Below, one piece after another: positions 1 to 7,700 of a stretch of 64,000 nt of DNA. The position numbers and the translations under genes were made by a program. The notes beneath the pieces were generated by a model, which was given only the letters and a program-made list of their open reading frames with translations, was not told the DNA's origin and ran no database searches. Location of the stretch: positions 62,001-126,000 of the forward strand of contig JAVBOA010000036.1 of assembly GCA_031551135.1 (NCBI GenBank). The letters are read 5' to 3'. Positions within the stretch are counted from its first letter, which is position 1; every line of letters begins with the position of its first letter. The stretch is from JAITVM01 sp031551135 (GTDB lineage Bacteria; Bacillota; Clostridia; Lachnospirales; JAITVM01).

Positions 1-204
1 CGCTTGCGTTTGCTCGGCAAATTTCACGCCTTTTGTACATTCGTAATACCCGAAAAGTTCATCGCCTGCCGCAAAAATTGTGTAATTCTGAATTCCGGCT
101 TCTTTTAAAATCGATAGCATTTCCGGCCAGATTTCATCATGACGCTTTACATATTCCGCTTTGCAGCCTTTTTTTATTCTGCCTTTCCAAGCCATTCTTT
201 CCAT
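1..204 (-). CDS. rhaM: L-rhamnose mutarotase, 5' part only
   Basis: RhaM interconverts the alpha and beta anomers of L-rhamnose, feeding rhamnose isomerase in the cytoplasm. The first 68 codons are present and the gene runs off the left edge. The translation begins MERMAWKGRIKKGCKAEYVK and continues with RHDEIWPEM (His22) and a later YTIFA segment, the characteristic N-terminal pattern of the small (about 105 residue) YiiL/RhaM alpha/beta-barrel family. The ATG at 202-204 is preceded by AAAGGGCG, a good ribosome binding site; a second ATG lies three codons in. Other rhamnose genes would be expected to the left, outside the window. The family call is from motif recall and is fairly secure. Confidence 0.82.
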   Translation of the reverse strand, partial: MERMAWKGRIKKGCKAEYVKRHDEIWPEMLSILKEAGIQNYTIFAAGDELFGYYECTKGVKFAEQTQA

Positions 205-348
205 ATAATTCGCCCTTTCTAATATTATGGGATATATTTAAGTATAATTTTATCACAGCGAACGTTTGGATTAAAGCGTTCCGTTTTCTCGATTCAAAGG
301 ACATAGCTTTTCGGTTTTTTCTATTTCTAATCCGTAATATATTATGTT

Positions 349-462
349 ATACTATTTCCAATATAAAGGATAGAAAAAAATATTTCATTTCGCGCCTGAA
401 GCGCTGCGCGAAACGCTCCGCTGTGAAAAATTTTTTTCTATATATCAAAATGAAAATAGTAT
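349..462. repeat. Palindromic repeat family 1, copy 1
   Basis: A 114-bp element with ends ATACTATTTCC and TGAAAATAGTAT and an inner inverted segment around CGCGCCTGAAGCGCTGCGCG. The same sequence recurs at 33602-33714, 34871-34984 (inverted) and 55060-55173. It sits between the divergent rhaM and selD genes. An open frame that crosses it on the plus strand is not credible as a gene. The rest of the 205-494 gap holds only AT-rich promoter-like DNA and the selD ribosome binding site. Confidence 0.85.
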
Positions 463-494
463 TTACTTAAAAAAAATATAAAGGAGCTGTTAAA

Positions 495-1496
495 ATGACA
501 GGCGGCTGCACATGCAAGCTTGACCCAAATATTTTGAACCGGATATTAAAAAAAATACCAAAAAAAAGTGACCCGAATTTATTAATCGGATACGACAGCA
601 GCGACGACGCGGCTGTTTATAAATTGACAGAAAATCTGGCTTTAGTCGAGACTCTGGATTTTTTTACAAAAGTAGTTGAAGACCCTTATGATTTTGGAAA
701 AATAGCGGCTACGAATGCGCTTTCCGATGTTTTTGCGATGGGTGGAGAAGTAAAGCTTGCGCTCAGTATCGCATGTTTTCCCGAAAAATCTGATCCGGAA
801 ATTCTGACGCAGGTGCTGAAAGGCGGAGCGGAAAAAGTTCATGAGGCGGGCGGCGTTTTGTGCGGCGGTCATACCGTGAACGACAACGATATGAAATTCG
901 GGCTTGCCGTTACCGGAATTATCGATCCTACAAAAATTTTGGCAAATAATAATTGTGTAATCAAAGATAAAATTATCCTGACAAAACCGCTTGGTGTTGG
1001 GATTGTAACTACAGCGTATAATGTTTCGGAGGGCACGGAAGATTCTTTTAAAGAAGCCGTTTTTCAAATGCAGTATTTGAATAAATATGCAAGAGATATT
1101 ATGATTAAATACAATGTCAATGCGTGTACAGATGTTACGGGCTTTGGATTTTTGGGACATTTAAATGAAATGGTAAAAGATGATTACAGCATACGCGTAA
1201 ATTCGAAAAATATTCCTTTTATAAAGGATGCGGATTTATTTGCAAAAGAATTTTTGATAACCGCAGGCGGCCAGAAAAATAGAAACTTTTTGAAGGATAA
1301 AGTTATGCTGAATGATATTTCGTTTGAAATACAGGAAATTTTATTTGATCCTCAAACTTCGGGCGGTTTGCTGATATCTGTTGCCGAACAGGACGCGGAA
1401 AAATTGCTTGAAGAATTGAATGCTTTGGAGATAAAATCTTCGATTGTGGCGGAAGTTATTGAAAGAAAAGAAAAAAATATAATTGTCAGTGGGTGA
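495..1496 (+). CDS. selD: Selenide, water dikinase (selenophosphate synthetase)
   Basis: SelD makes selenophosphate, the activated selenium donor, from selenide and ATP. The 333-residue protein starts MTGGCTCKLDP: Cys5 and Lys8 match the catalytic Cys17 and Lys20 of the E. coli enzyme, so this is the cysteine form rather than a selenoprotein. It then shows the AIR-synthase/PurM-like fold with GYDSSDDAAVY, ATNALSDVFAMGG, GGHTVND and CTDVTGFGFLGH. AGGAG at 483-487 fixes the start, which leaves the N-terminus about a dozen residues shorter than E. coli SelD. It is the first gene of a three-gene unit (5-nt gap to yedF, then a 4-nt overlap) devoted to selenium handling. No selA, selB or selC lies in the window. 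Confidence 0.96.
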   Translation: MTGGCTCKLDPNILNRILKKIPKKSDPNLLIGYDSSDDAAVYKLTENLALVETLDFFTKVVEDPYDFGKIAATNALSDVFAMGGEVKLALSIACFPEKSDPEILTQVLKGGAEKVHEAGGVLCGGHTVNDNDMKFGLAVTGIIDPTKILANNNCVIKDKIILTKPLGVGIVTTAYNVSEGTEDSFKEAVFQMQYLNKYARDIMIKYNVNACTDVTGFGFLGHLNEMVKDDYSIRVNSKNIPFIKDADLFAKEFLITAGGQKNRNFLKDKVMLNDISFEIQEILFDPQTSGGLLISVAEQDAEKLLEELNALEIKSSIVAEVIERKEKNIIVSG

Positions 1497-1501
1497 GATA
1501 A

Positions 1502-2104
1502 ATGATTAAAATTGATGCAAGAGGCGAAAATTGCCCGATACCCGTTATAAAAACAAGAAAAGCTCTGAAAGAAATCGAAACAGACGGTATTGTGCAAATT
1601 TTGGTCGATAACAAAATTGCGACTGAGAATCTCGAAAAAATGTCCAACGAAACCGGATGCAAAATAGATATACAAAAAATATCGGACGAGCATTTTGAAG
1701 TGACTATAACAAAAGGAATCGGCGGCGAAATTAAAGAAGAAAAAGAAAGTCAAATTCAAAAAATTTCGAATAAAAAAGTCGTTGTAATTTCGAGCGATAA
1801 AATGGGCGAGGGCGATGAAGAACTTGGGAAAGCCTTGCTGAAATCATATATATTCGCTTTATCCGAAGCCGAAGAAAAAGTCAGCAAAGTCATTTTCTAT
1901 AATAAAGGTGCTTTTTTGACCTGTGAAGGTTCGGATTCGATTGATGACCTTTTGAATCTGCAAAATAACGGCGTTGAGATTTTTACTTGCGGAGCGTGTT
2001 TGAATTATTATAAATTATCCGAAAACCTCAAAGTCGGAAGCTCTACAAATATGTATAATATTCTGTCGTATACTTTAGACGCAGATTCTGTTTTAAAGCC
2101 ATGA
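1502..2104 (+). CDS. yedF: Selenium metabolism protein YedF (TusA-like plus DsrE-like)
   Basis: A two-domain, 200-residue protein. Residues 1-70 are a TusA/SirA-like fold with the signature CPIP (Cys11) used to carry persulfide or perselenide. Residues about 90-200 resemble DsrE/DsrF, with VVVISSDKMGEGDEELG and a cysteine-containing FTCGACLNYY segment. This architecture is the sulfurtransferase-like YedF family that accompanies selD in selenium-using bacteria. It follows selD by 5 nt with GGGTGAG before the ATG, and its TGA overlaps the ATG of the next gene. The exact biochemical role of YedF is not established; delivery of selenium to SelD is a reasonable inference. Confidence 0.92.
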   Translation: MIKIDARGENCPIPVIKTRKALKEIETDGIVQILVDNKIATENLEKMSNETGCKIDIQKISDEHFEVTITKGIGGEIKEEKESQIQKISNKKVVVISSDKMGEGDEELGKALLKSYIFALSEAEEKVSKVIFYNKGAFLTCEGSDSIDDLLNLQNNGVEIFTCGACLNYYKLSENLKVGSSTNMYNILSYTLDADSVLKP

Positions 2105-2379
2105 GTTCCGAAGAATATTGCATAATTACTTTTAAATCAACGCATCAAGCAATCCGCTCAGAGACTTTGATGAAAAAAAATTCATTGAATATAAAAATTA
2201 TACCTTTGCCTACAGAACTCTCCGCCGGTTGTGGTTTGTGTATAAAATTAGATATTTCTCAAATACAGGAATCCTTAAAACTTCTGAATGAAAATAATAT
2301 TGAATTTTCGGGATATTACAAAGTTTTGAAACAAAATTTCAAAAAAGAAATAGAAAAAATTAATTTTATTGAAGAGTAA
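2101..2379 (+). CDS. DUF3343 putative Se/S carrier protein
   Basis: A 92-residue protein of the DUF3343 family, small proteins regularly found beside selD and yedF. The family hallmark is a conserved cysteine motif, seen here as LSAGCGLCIKLD near residues 41-52, preceded by a beta-strand rich segment beginning YCIITFKSTHQAIRSE. The start ATG overlaps the yedF stop as ATGA, implying translational coupling. It probably acts as a small thiol carrier in selenium transfer; that is inference from context. A strong terminator follows directly. Confidence 0.88.
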   Translation: MSSEEYCIITFKSTHQAIRSETLMKKNSLNIKIIPLPTELSAGCGLCIKLDISQIQESLKLLNENNIEFSGYYKVLKQNFKKEIEKINFIEE

Positions 2380-2443
2380 ACTTCCGCTATTTTGGCGTAT
2401 TATGACTTTGGTCCGGTCAGTGTCAATTTAGCGGAAGTTTTTT
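2378..2443 (+). terminator. Rho-independent terminator of the selenium operon
   Basis: AAACTTCCGCTA at 2378-2389 pairs perfectly with TAGCGGAAGTTT at 2429-2440, giving a 12-bp stem that ends in a T run. The loop is unusually long (about 39 nt). Confidence 0.75.
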
Positions 2444-2676
2444 GTAAAAATGAATTATTAGTACAAAAAGGATTTGAAAAACTTACAAAATTGTTTTTGA
2501 TTGATATAGAGATGTACTTTATATGTAACATCACCCGAATATAATATGTTCATACAAAATTTACTTTTTATTAATATTTATAAAGATAAGAGTTCTGAGT
2601 CTTTCTAAATTGCGGGATTTTTGATAGAAGTAAATTTTGGTAGGTATAAAAAATGGCTTCGAACTAGTTTGGTATA

Positions 2677-2745
2677 GCGGTTTCAATTTTTATTAATTAT
2701 CTGATTTATTTTTTCGGTTTATAAAATTAAGAAAAATGAAACGGC
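2677..2745. repeat. Possible hairpin repeat, family 2-like
   Basis: GCGGTTTCAATTTTT at 2677-2691 is inverted as AAAAATGAAACGGC at 2732-2745, resembling the ends of the family 2 elements at 5873-5978 and 21330-21423. The similarity is partial. The rest of the 2444-2826 gap is AT-rich with no gene I can support; a TTGACG at about 2794 could belong to a promoter for the following gene. Confidence 0.4.
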
Positions 2746-2826
2746 ATTGGTATTAATATTTTGCGGAATTGCTATATAAAAAATCACAATTAGTTGACGC
2801 AAATTTTTATTTGGGGGGAAATTTTT

Positions 2827-3510
2827 ATGAAAAAAAGCAAGGTGTTATCATACGCGATTGCTGCATTTACAGCACTTTCTATAGTAGCCGCCGGCACATA
2901 CGCTTGGTTTACTGTTTCTAAAGAATCACAGGCGTTAAATGTTACTGCCGGTACTATTGATGCATGTGTTTCCGCTTTTTCAAAGCCGGCTGAGAACTTA
3001 CTGCCGGGCGAAGTACATGTGCTGGATCTGCATCCGACAAGTATTCAAAACTCCGGTACAAGAGACATGATTTGCGAATTCACAATCGGTGATGTTTCCA
3101 AAGCAGCTTTAAAAGACGGTAAAGTTCCAACTGATGAATTAAAAGGTGAGTATATTTTAGATAATGGAAAATGGTATTTATCTAAAGACAGACTTATGAC
3201 AGTTGCTGAATTTTCTATGATTGATATGATGTCTTCATATCCTTGGAAAATTATTGAAGGTAAATATTATGCGCGTATCAATGCCGGTCAAGCTTATTTT
3301 GTTGGCCGCGGTCAAGTTAAAATGCTCGGCGAATTGGGCGGTAATGTGAAAGACAGCAGTGGAAATTCAACACCAAACAGACTTTTTGAACACGAAATGA
3401 GTTTATCGGTAGCCAACAGTATTTTGGGAGTTCAAAATACTAAAGAGGCTTGTGCGGAGATTTTCGGCGAAAAAATAGCTGCTGAATTTCCAAACGAATG
3501 GTTTGATTAA
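2827..3510 (+). CDS. TasA/camelysin-like secreted protein with SipW-type signal peptide
   Basis: A 227-residue exported protein. The N-terminus MKKSKVLSYAIAAFTALSIV followed by AAGTYAWFTVSKESQ is the SipW-dependent signal peptide seen in TasA, TapA and CalY (camelysin) proteins, with the typical G-T-YAWFT sequence at the cleavage region. The mature part has a NVTAGTIDACVSAFSKPAENLLPGEV segment like the first strands of TasA/CalY beta-sandwich domains. Such proteins form biofilm fibres or spore and surface layers; that role is inferred. The start was chosen at 2827 because GGGGGGAA lies 6 nt upstream; an earlier in-frame ATG at 2794 has no binding site. No sipW-type signal peptidase is nearby. 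A clear terminator follows. Confidence 0.8.
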   Translation: MKKSKVLSYAIAAFTALSIVAAGTYAWFTVSKESQALNVTAGTIDACVSAFSKPAENLLPGEVHVLDLHPTSIQNSGTRDMICEFTIGDVSKAALKDGKVPTDELKGEYILDNGKWYLSKDRLMTVAEFSMIDMMSSYPWKIIEGKYYARINAGQAYFVGRGQVKMLGELGGNVKDSSGNSTPNRLFEHEMSLSVANSILGVQNTKEACAEIFGEKIAAEFPNEWFD

Positions 3511-3535
3511 AATCAGAATATTATAGAATTATTAG

Positions 3536-3561
3536 AAGCGGCTAAATAAGCCGCTTTTTTT
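3536..3561 (+). terminator. Terminator after the TasA-like gene
   Basis: AAGCGGCT, short loop AAATA, AGCCGCTT and a run of seven T: a standard Rho-independent terminator. A second inverted repeat, GACGAACGG at 3582-3590 with CCGTTCGTC at 3606-3614, follows and could end transcription from the opposite strand. Confidence 0.85.
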
Positions 3562-3730
3562 AGTATTAGATTTAATAGAGTGACGAACGGAAATAGAGTT
3601 CACACCCGTTCGTCTGTTAGTTCAACAAAATATGTTTTTACTAGTTTTTCATTTCTGCAATGTGAACAAAGCGCAAATATACCGGCGTAATACATTCCGC
3701 ATCGGTCTCGGCAGATTCGAAGCTTACATT

Positions 3731-4002
3731 TCATTCGCCTGCAGCAATCGCAGAAATATTCGCTGTTGTGTTTTGAACATCTATAATTGTAGTATTTTCT
3801 TCTGCCAGTATACGGACAGATACGGCATAATCGCGCATGCCATCGGCAACATCGGTCAACATAAGCTTGTACAAAGCAAAACGGCTTTTTATGTTCAGGT
3901 TTCGGACAGCGTTTGCGGTAAACGGTGACCGAATCGGTGAAATAGAATGGTTTTTCCGCGCTCCAAGCATATGCCCGGTTTACAAGTACTTTCCAGTTTT
4001 TA
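3731..4002 (-). pseudogene. Probable frameshifted tail of the neighbouring DUF11-type gene
   Basis: Downstream of the stop at 4003 the minus strand still reads like protein, but in two frames. One begins right after the stop (KNWKVLVNRAYAWSAEKPFY and on, to FTDSVTVYR); the other runs from about 3905 to a stop at 3731 (RFALYKLMLTDVADGMRDYA and on, to ANISAIAAGE). Neither piece has its own ribosome binding site. A single-base change near 4005 and another near 3905 would join them to the gene at 4003-4395 as one protein of about 220 residues. I do not recognise a family for this tail, so real decay versus chance reading cannot be settled by eye. Confidence 0.35.
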
Positions 4003-4395
4003 TTATGGGGTCGGTTTAGTAACTTGAAAGGTAATTACAAGCGGCTTGGAATCTGTTACAGAAAGCTTTGTTTGTGAGCCAAATGTAACATTAGGCGAAA
4101 CAAAATTGAAATTATTGCTGCCTACGTCTTCGTCAATTGTAACACTGGTCGGATCGAAAATAACATCCTCTGGCAAAGTGTCTACAACGCTAATATCCGA
4201 CAAATCTTCTCCTGATACTTTTGTCAGTGTAATCGTGTAGGTAAGCGGACCACTGCCGGACCATGATTCGGGTTCAGCCCCTTTTTCAAAAGTGTAATCT
4301 CCTGTTTCCATTTGGACATTTACATTAGCTTCTCCTCCGAATACTTTTCCCTCACTCACTAAGGTAGATTTATTGATTATGTTTTTATATACCAT
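4003..4395 (-). CDS. DUF11-type surface repeat-domain protein, possibly truncated
   Basis: A 130-residue protein. After an N-terminal MVYKNIINKSTLVSEGKVFG segment there is one Ig-like DUF11 (conserved repeat) domain, with LTYTITLTKVSGEDLSDISV and VDTLPEDVIFDPTSVTID, the usual pattern of T-Y-T-I followed by V-D-T-L-P. Clostridia often have stand-alone cytoplasm-start proteins of this shape whose function is unknown; no signal peptide is visible here. The start at 4395 follows AAAAGGATG. The gene ends abruptly at KPTP, and coding-like sequence continues in another frame, so the protein may be cut short. A hairpin (GAAGCG/CGCTTC, 4416-4434) lies in its leader. Confidence 0.6.
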   Translation of the reverse strand: MVYKNIINKSTLVSEGKVFGGEANVNVQMETGDYTFEKGAEPESWSGSGPLTYTITLTKVSGEDLSDISVVDTLPEDVIFDPTSVTIDEDVGSNNFNFVSPNVTFGSQTKLSVTDSKPLVITFQVTKPTP

Positions 4396-4518
4396 ATTCT
4401 CACATCCTTTTTTATTGAAGCGTATCACGCTTCTTATTTCTAATATATGAAGAAGAATAAAACAAGGTTACCGGAAATCGATAAACGGCAGAAGAAAGCT
4501 ATGGAAGAATTGGAAGTA

Positions 4519-4572
4519 ATACTATTTTCATTTTGATAAGTAGAAAAAAATTTTTCACAATAAAAATAGTAT
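4519..4572. repeat. Palindromic repeat family 1, 54-bp internal-deletion copy
   Basis: Starts ATACTATTTTCATTTTGATA, keeps the AAGTAGAAAAAAATTTTTCACA stretch of the full element's end, then jumps to AAAAATAGTAT. The inner GC-rich arm of the 114-bp copies is missing. It lies in the 4396-4782 gap, where nothing else is evident apart from the leader of the minus-strand gene and the binding site of the next gene. Confidence 0.75.
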
Positions 4573-4782
4573 AAAATATATACTCTGCTATCCGGCTAAA
4601 ACCTGAAATTTCATGATAAACTTCATCTTTCTTGCATAGACTGTTAATTGAAATTATGTTATGATATATTAGCGAACAAAGCAAAATGCGGCTCATTCGT
4701 GCGTCTGGATTGAATACTCGGAATCGGTGTGCAGAGCTGGCTGTTCGTTAGTATAATCAAAAAAAGAAGGGTGGCTATATAA

Positions 4783-5262
4783 TTGAAATTTTATGAGAAT
4801 ATGGAAGGTATTTTGAGATATTTTACAACCTCGGGCGGATTTCTGACATCCGAAAAAGACGGGATATATAATACGATGACGATATCTTGGGGCGGAGTAG
4901 GATTTTTGTGGAACAAAAGCTGTTTTAATATATACGTTCGTCCGCAAAGATACACAAAACAATTTATTGACACCTCAAAAAACTTTACAGTGTCGGTGCC
5001 TTTTGGAAATATGAAAAATGAACTTTCGATTGTCGGAACAAAATCCGGAACAGAAATAAATAAATCGGAAGTAGTTAATTTTATACCTTCAAAATCCGTA
5101 TCTTCGCCGATAGTAGAGGGCTGCGACGCATATTTTGAATGTGTTGTGAGGCATGTACAGCGCTTTGACGAAGCTTTATTAAGCGATGAGGTTAAAAAGA
5201 AAGTCTATCCGAACGAGGATTATCATTACATATATTTTGGCGAAATAGTGGAACGCTATTAA
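4783..5262 (+). CDS. Flavin reductase-like (split-barrel FMN-binding) protein
   Basis: A 159-residue protein of the flavin reductase-like/split-barrel family. Visible family features are GGFLTSEKDGIYNTMTISWG (the substrate and FMN pocket strand seen in these proteins), YVRPQRYTKQFIDTSKNFTV (typical of the R-P-x-R-Y-T segment after which electrons are passed via FMN), and a C-terminal YIYFGEIVERY strand. Members bind FMN and act as small flavin reductases or of unknown redox role. It starts with TTG at 4783, spaced correctly from AGAAGGG. It is a single gene, and converges on the DivIVA-like gene through a shared terminator. Confidence 0.8.
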   Translation: MKFYENMEGILRYFTTSGGFLTSEKDGIYNTMTISWGGVGFLWNKSCFNIYVRPQRYTKQFIDTSKNFTVSVPFGNMKNELSIVGTKSGTEINKSEVVNFIPSKSVSSPIVEGCDAYFECVVRHVQRFDEALLSDEVKKKVYPNEDYHYIYFGEIVERY

Positions 5263-5273
5263 ATAAAAAAATC

Positions 5274-5302
5274 GGGCAAAGCTAATCTTTGCCCTGTTTT
5301 TT
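5274..5302. terminator. Terminator between convergent genes
   Basis: GGGCAAAG, loop CTAAT, CTTTGCCC then TGTTTTTT. The A-rich flank on the left lets it serve the minus-strand gene too. Confidence 0.85.
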
Positions 5303-5723
5303 AATCTTCTTCTTCAATCATGGCTGATTTATATACAGGCGATTTTAAAGTATTAAAATACTCTTCTATCTGGTTAAGTTTTTCATAAAGTTTTACAAAT
5401 TCATTTTCCTGAAAATCAAGAACATATTTTTGAATAAGATACTTATAATCGTCTTGAAATTCTTTAATAAGAGTTTTTTGAGTTTGGATTGTGCCGGCGA
5501 AATTTGTCATTTGAGAAACCGCTGTGGACTTTATATCGTTAGCTTGAAATTCAGCGTTTTTTATAATGTTATCGGCGGCGATTTGTGCGTTTACGATCGC
5601 ATTTTTAATGGCGGCATCTTTTTCTTTATAACTTTTCAAAACGGATTCAAGAGAATTGATATAATTATCCACTTCTTCGGGGTCGTACCCATTTTTTTTA
5701 TACCCAAATTTTCCTATAGACAT
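5301..5723 (-). CDS. DivIVA-like cell-division/polarity protein
   Basis: A 140-residue protein whose N-terminus FGYKKNGYDPEEVDNYINSL matches the DivIVA/GpsB lipid-binding head, in which an aromatic-lysine-G-Y-D-x-x-E-V-D motif begins the first coiled coil. The rest (to about residue 95) is a long heptad-patterned coiled coil rich in N, I, Q and K, with an acidic tail ending IEEED. Proteins of this family sit at curved membranes and septa and recruit division or polar factors. The start at 5723 follows AGAGGTGAAGAAT; the longer upstream frame lacks a binding site. It stands alone, so the partner is unknown. It is shorter than classic DivIVA, closer to GpsB-like and other short paralogues. Confidence 0.82.
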   Translation of the reverse strand: MSIGKFGYKKNGYDPEEVDNYINSLESVLKSYKEKDAAIKNAIVNAQIAADNIIKNAEFQANDIKSTAVSQMTNFAGTIQTQKTLIKEFQDDYKYLIQKYVLDFQENEFVKLYEKLNQIEEYFNTLKSPVYKSAMIEEED

Positions 5724-5872
5724 AAAATATTCTTCACCTCTTCTTGGTGTAATTATTTTTATACCACAGAACGAAACTGTGATTAATAAATATGCAGTAT
5801 ATTTCATACTGGATTATTTCTAAAATTTATATTACTATATTAGCATGTTGGGACAAACTAATCAAATGTTTT

Positions 5873-5978
5873 TTATAGCATTTTAACAATATATTGATTG
5901 TAATGCGGTTTGATTTTTCTTGATTTTATATGACTTTAAAACAAAATATAATAGTCGGTAAAAAAACAAACCGCTATA
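5873..5978. repeat. Hairpin repeat family 2, copy A
   Basis: Begins TTATAGCATTTTAACAATA, continues to GCGGTTTGATTTTTC at 5905, and closes with AAAAAACAAACCGC at 5961-5974, so the 8-bp ends GCGGTTTG/CAAACCGC pair perfectly. The first 48 bases recur almost exactly at 21330-21377, and GCGGTTTGATTTTTCTTGAT recurs at 33728. The rest of the 5724-6042 gap shows nothing else beyond the start signals of tadA. Confidence 0.75.
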
Positions 5979-6042
5979 TGTTTATCATCTTTTTGTTTTC
6001 AACGTTACGTCGATAATAAAAATTAAATTTAAAGGTAGAGAT

Positions 6043-6492
6043 ATGGATTATAATTTTTTTATGCAAAAAGCCTACGAGCAAGCGAAGAAAGCTTATGAAT
6101 TAGATGAAGTGCCGATTGGCTGCGTTATTGTCAAAGACGGTGAAATTATTGCGGAAGGCTGTAATTTACGGAATAAAACAAAAAATTCACTTGCTCACGC
6201 AGAAATAATCGCGATAAATCAAGCCTGCAAAAAAATAAACGACTGGCGCTTGGAAGACTGCGTTTTGTTTGTGACTGTCGAGCCTTGCCAAATGTGTGCT
6301 GGTGCAATAGTTCAGGCACGAATAAAAGAAGTTGTTTTTGGGGCGTATAATAAAAAATTCGGGTCGGCAGGCTCGGTCGTAAATATTTTACAAAACGAAG
6401 AATTTAACCATCAAGTAAAAATCACAAATGAAATTATGCGGGAAGAGTGCGAAAAAATTATGACGGACTTTTTCAAAGTATATAGAAAATAA
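6043..6492 (+). CDS. tadA: tRNA-specific adenosine deaminase
   Basis: TadA deaminates adenosine 34 of tRNA-Arg(ACG) to inosine. The 149-residue protein has the zinc deaminase core: HAE at residues 52-54 (His ligand and catalytic Glu) and PCQMC at 81-85 (two Cys ligands), plus the VPIGCVIVKDGEIIAEG strand and the GSAGS loop typical of TadA. AAAGGTAGAG precedes the ATG. In many Firmicutes tadA lies just before the SRP RNA and dnaX; the same order is kept here with one gene inserted. Confidence 0.95.
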   Translation: MDYNFFMQKAYEQAKKAYELDEVPIGCVIVKDGEIIAEGCNLRNKTKNSLAHAEIIAINQACKKINDWRLEDCVLFVTVEPCQMCAGAIVQARIKEVVFGAYNKKFGSAGSVVNILQNEEFNHQVKITNEIMREECEKIMTDFFKVYRK

Positions 6493-6602
6493 AACTTTGT
6501 TAATTTATAGTTTATCTTGAATCCTTTAAACGCTGCTGATATAATACAGCCAATATTTTTTGTAAAATCGTTGTGAAATCGTGTGTGATTGTGAGGTATA
6601 AT

Positions 6603-7607
6603 ATGAACGTAAAAAATTATTTTTCTGTAGTTCTCGACGGTATGGCAAAAGGCTTGTTCGCGTCATTAATAATCGGGGTGATTCTTGAGCAATTCGGGGT
6701 TTTGACAAATTTTCCGACGCTGATTATAATGGGCAAAACAGCGAAATTATTTATGGGACCATGTATCGGCATTGCGGTCGCTTTGAAACGGGAAGCCAAA
6801 CCGTATACTCAAATTTCCGCGGCGATAGCCGGAGCGATTGGAGCAGGCACGATTATATTTGCACAGGATATGACGATTTCCATCGTTACTGGCGAACCTG
6901 CAGGAGCTTTTGTTTCCGCGCTTTTTGCGGTTGAATTGGGCAAATATTTGGAAGGCAGGTCAAAATTCGATCTTCTGATTATTCCTGCAATTTTAATAAT
7001 TGCCGGAACAATTGTCGGAATGACGATTTCGCCGGTTATTGTAATGATTTTAAAACAAGTCGGAGCTTTTATAAATGCGATTACGATATTACAGCCGATT
7101 CCTATGGGGATTTTGCTTGGATTGATTGTCGGAGTGATACTCACGCTTCCAATATCTTCAGCCGCGCTCTGTATTTCTATCGGAATCGACGGGCTTGCGG
7201 CCGGAGCGGCGCTCGCCGGATGCTGTGCGCAAATGATTGGCTTTGCTTTTATGAGCTTTCGTGAAAACGGCGTAAGCGGTTTGATTTCGCAAGGTATCGG
7301 AACTTCGATGATACAAGTTCCGAATATTATTAAAAACCCTAAAATCTGGATTCCGCCTTGCATTGCTTCGATGGTCTGCGGTTTGCTTTCTACAATTGTA
7401 TTTAAAATGGAGACAAATTCGGTCGGTGCCGGTATGGGAACTTCGGGTTTGGTCGGTCAAATTACAACGCTTGCTTATATGAAAGATGTTTCGATATTTT
7501 CGATTTTGATTCTGCATTTTATAATTCCGGCCGTTATATCTTTGGCTATCGGAGAATATATGCGTAAAAAAGGTATGATTAAATTCGGGGATTTGAAACT
7601 TTCGTGA
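6603..7607 (+). CDS. PTS_EIIC_2 family membrane protein
   Basis: A 334-residue polytopic membrane protein with about 8-10 hydrophobic segments. Glycine-rich stretches such as MGPCIGIAVAL, GAIGAGTIIF, QPIPMGILLGLIVGV, LAAGAALAGCCAQMIGFAFMSF and GAGMGTSGLVGQI fit the phosphotransferase-system EIIC-like family PF13303, widespread in Clostridia and Lactobacilli. It lacks IIA and IIB domains, and none lie near, so whether it transports a sugar by the PTS mechanism is unknown. The start at 6603 follows GTGAGG; an upstream in-frame ATG at 6573 has no binding site. It interrupts the usual tadA-ffs order. Confidence 0.7.
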   Translation: MNVKNYFSVVLDGMAKGLFASLIIGVILEQFGVLTNFPTLIIMGKTAKLFMGPCIGIAVALKREAKPYTQISAAIAGAIGAGTIIFAQDMTISIVTGEPAGAFVSALFAVELGKYLEGRSKFDLLIIPAILIIAGTIVGMTISPVIVMILKQVGAFINAITILQPIPMGILLGLIVGVILTLPISSAALCISIGIDGLAAGAALAGCCAQMIGFAFMSFRENGVSGLISQGIGTSMIQVPNIIKNPKIWIPPCIASMVCGLLSTIVFKMETNSVGAGMGTSGLVGQITTLAYMKDVSIFSILILHFIIPAVISLAIGEYMRKKGMIKFGDLKLS

Positions 7608-7643
7608 TTTGAAAAAATTCCTGATTTAAGAATTTTCTGGAGA

Positions 7644-7672
7644 TTGACAGTAAATAATTTTTATTGTATACT
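7644..7672 (+). promoter_or_regulatory. Sigma-A promoter of the SRP RNA gene
   Basis: TTGACA at 7644-7649 and TATACT at 7667-7672 are separated by 17 bp, a near-consensus vegetative promoter. It would start transcription about 20 nt before the mature SRP RNA 5' end, implying a short trimmed leader. Confidence 0.75.
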
Positions 7673-7700
7673 TATTTTCTATCACTATGATATAAATTTT

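Noticed and set aside
33..470. 145-codon open frame on the plus strand
   Set aside because: It is antisense to rhaM at its beginning, passes through repeat copy 1, and has no ribosome binding site.
495..520. SelD as a selenoprotein with an in-frame TGA
   Set aside because: The active-site position is encoded as TGC (Cys5); no TGA is read through.
3632..3928. 98-codon plus-strand frame
   Set aside because: It lies opposite the minus-strand coding-like remnant and shows no start signal or protein-like composition.
6809..7363. Long minus-strand frame inside the PTS_EIIC_2 gene
   Set aside because: It mirrors codon bias of the real gene (Ile/Pro/Ala-rich shadow) and has no binding site.
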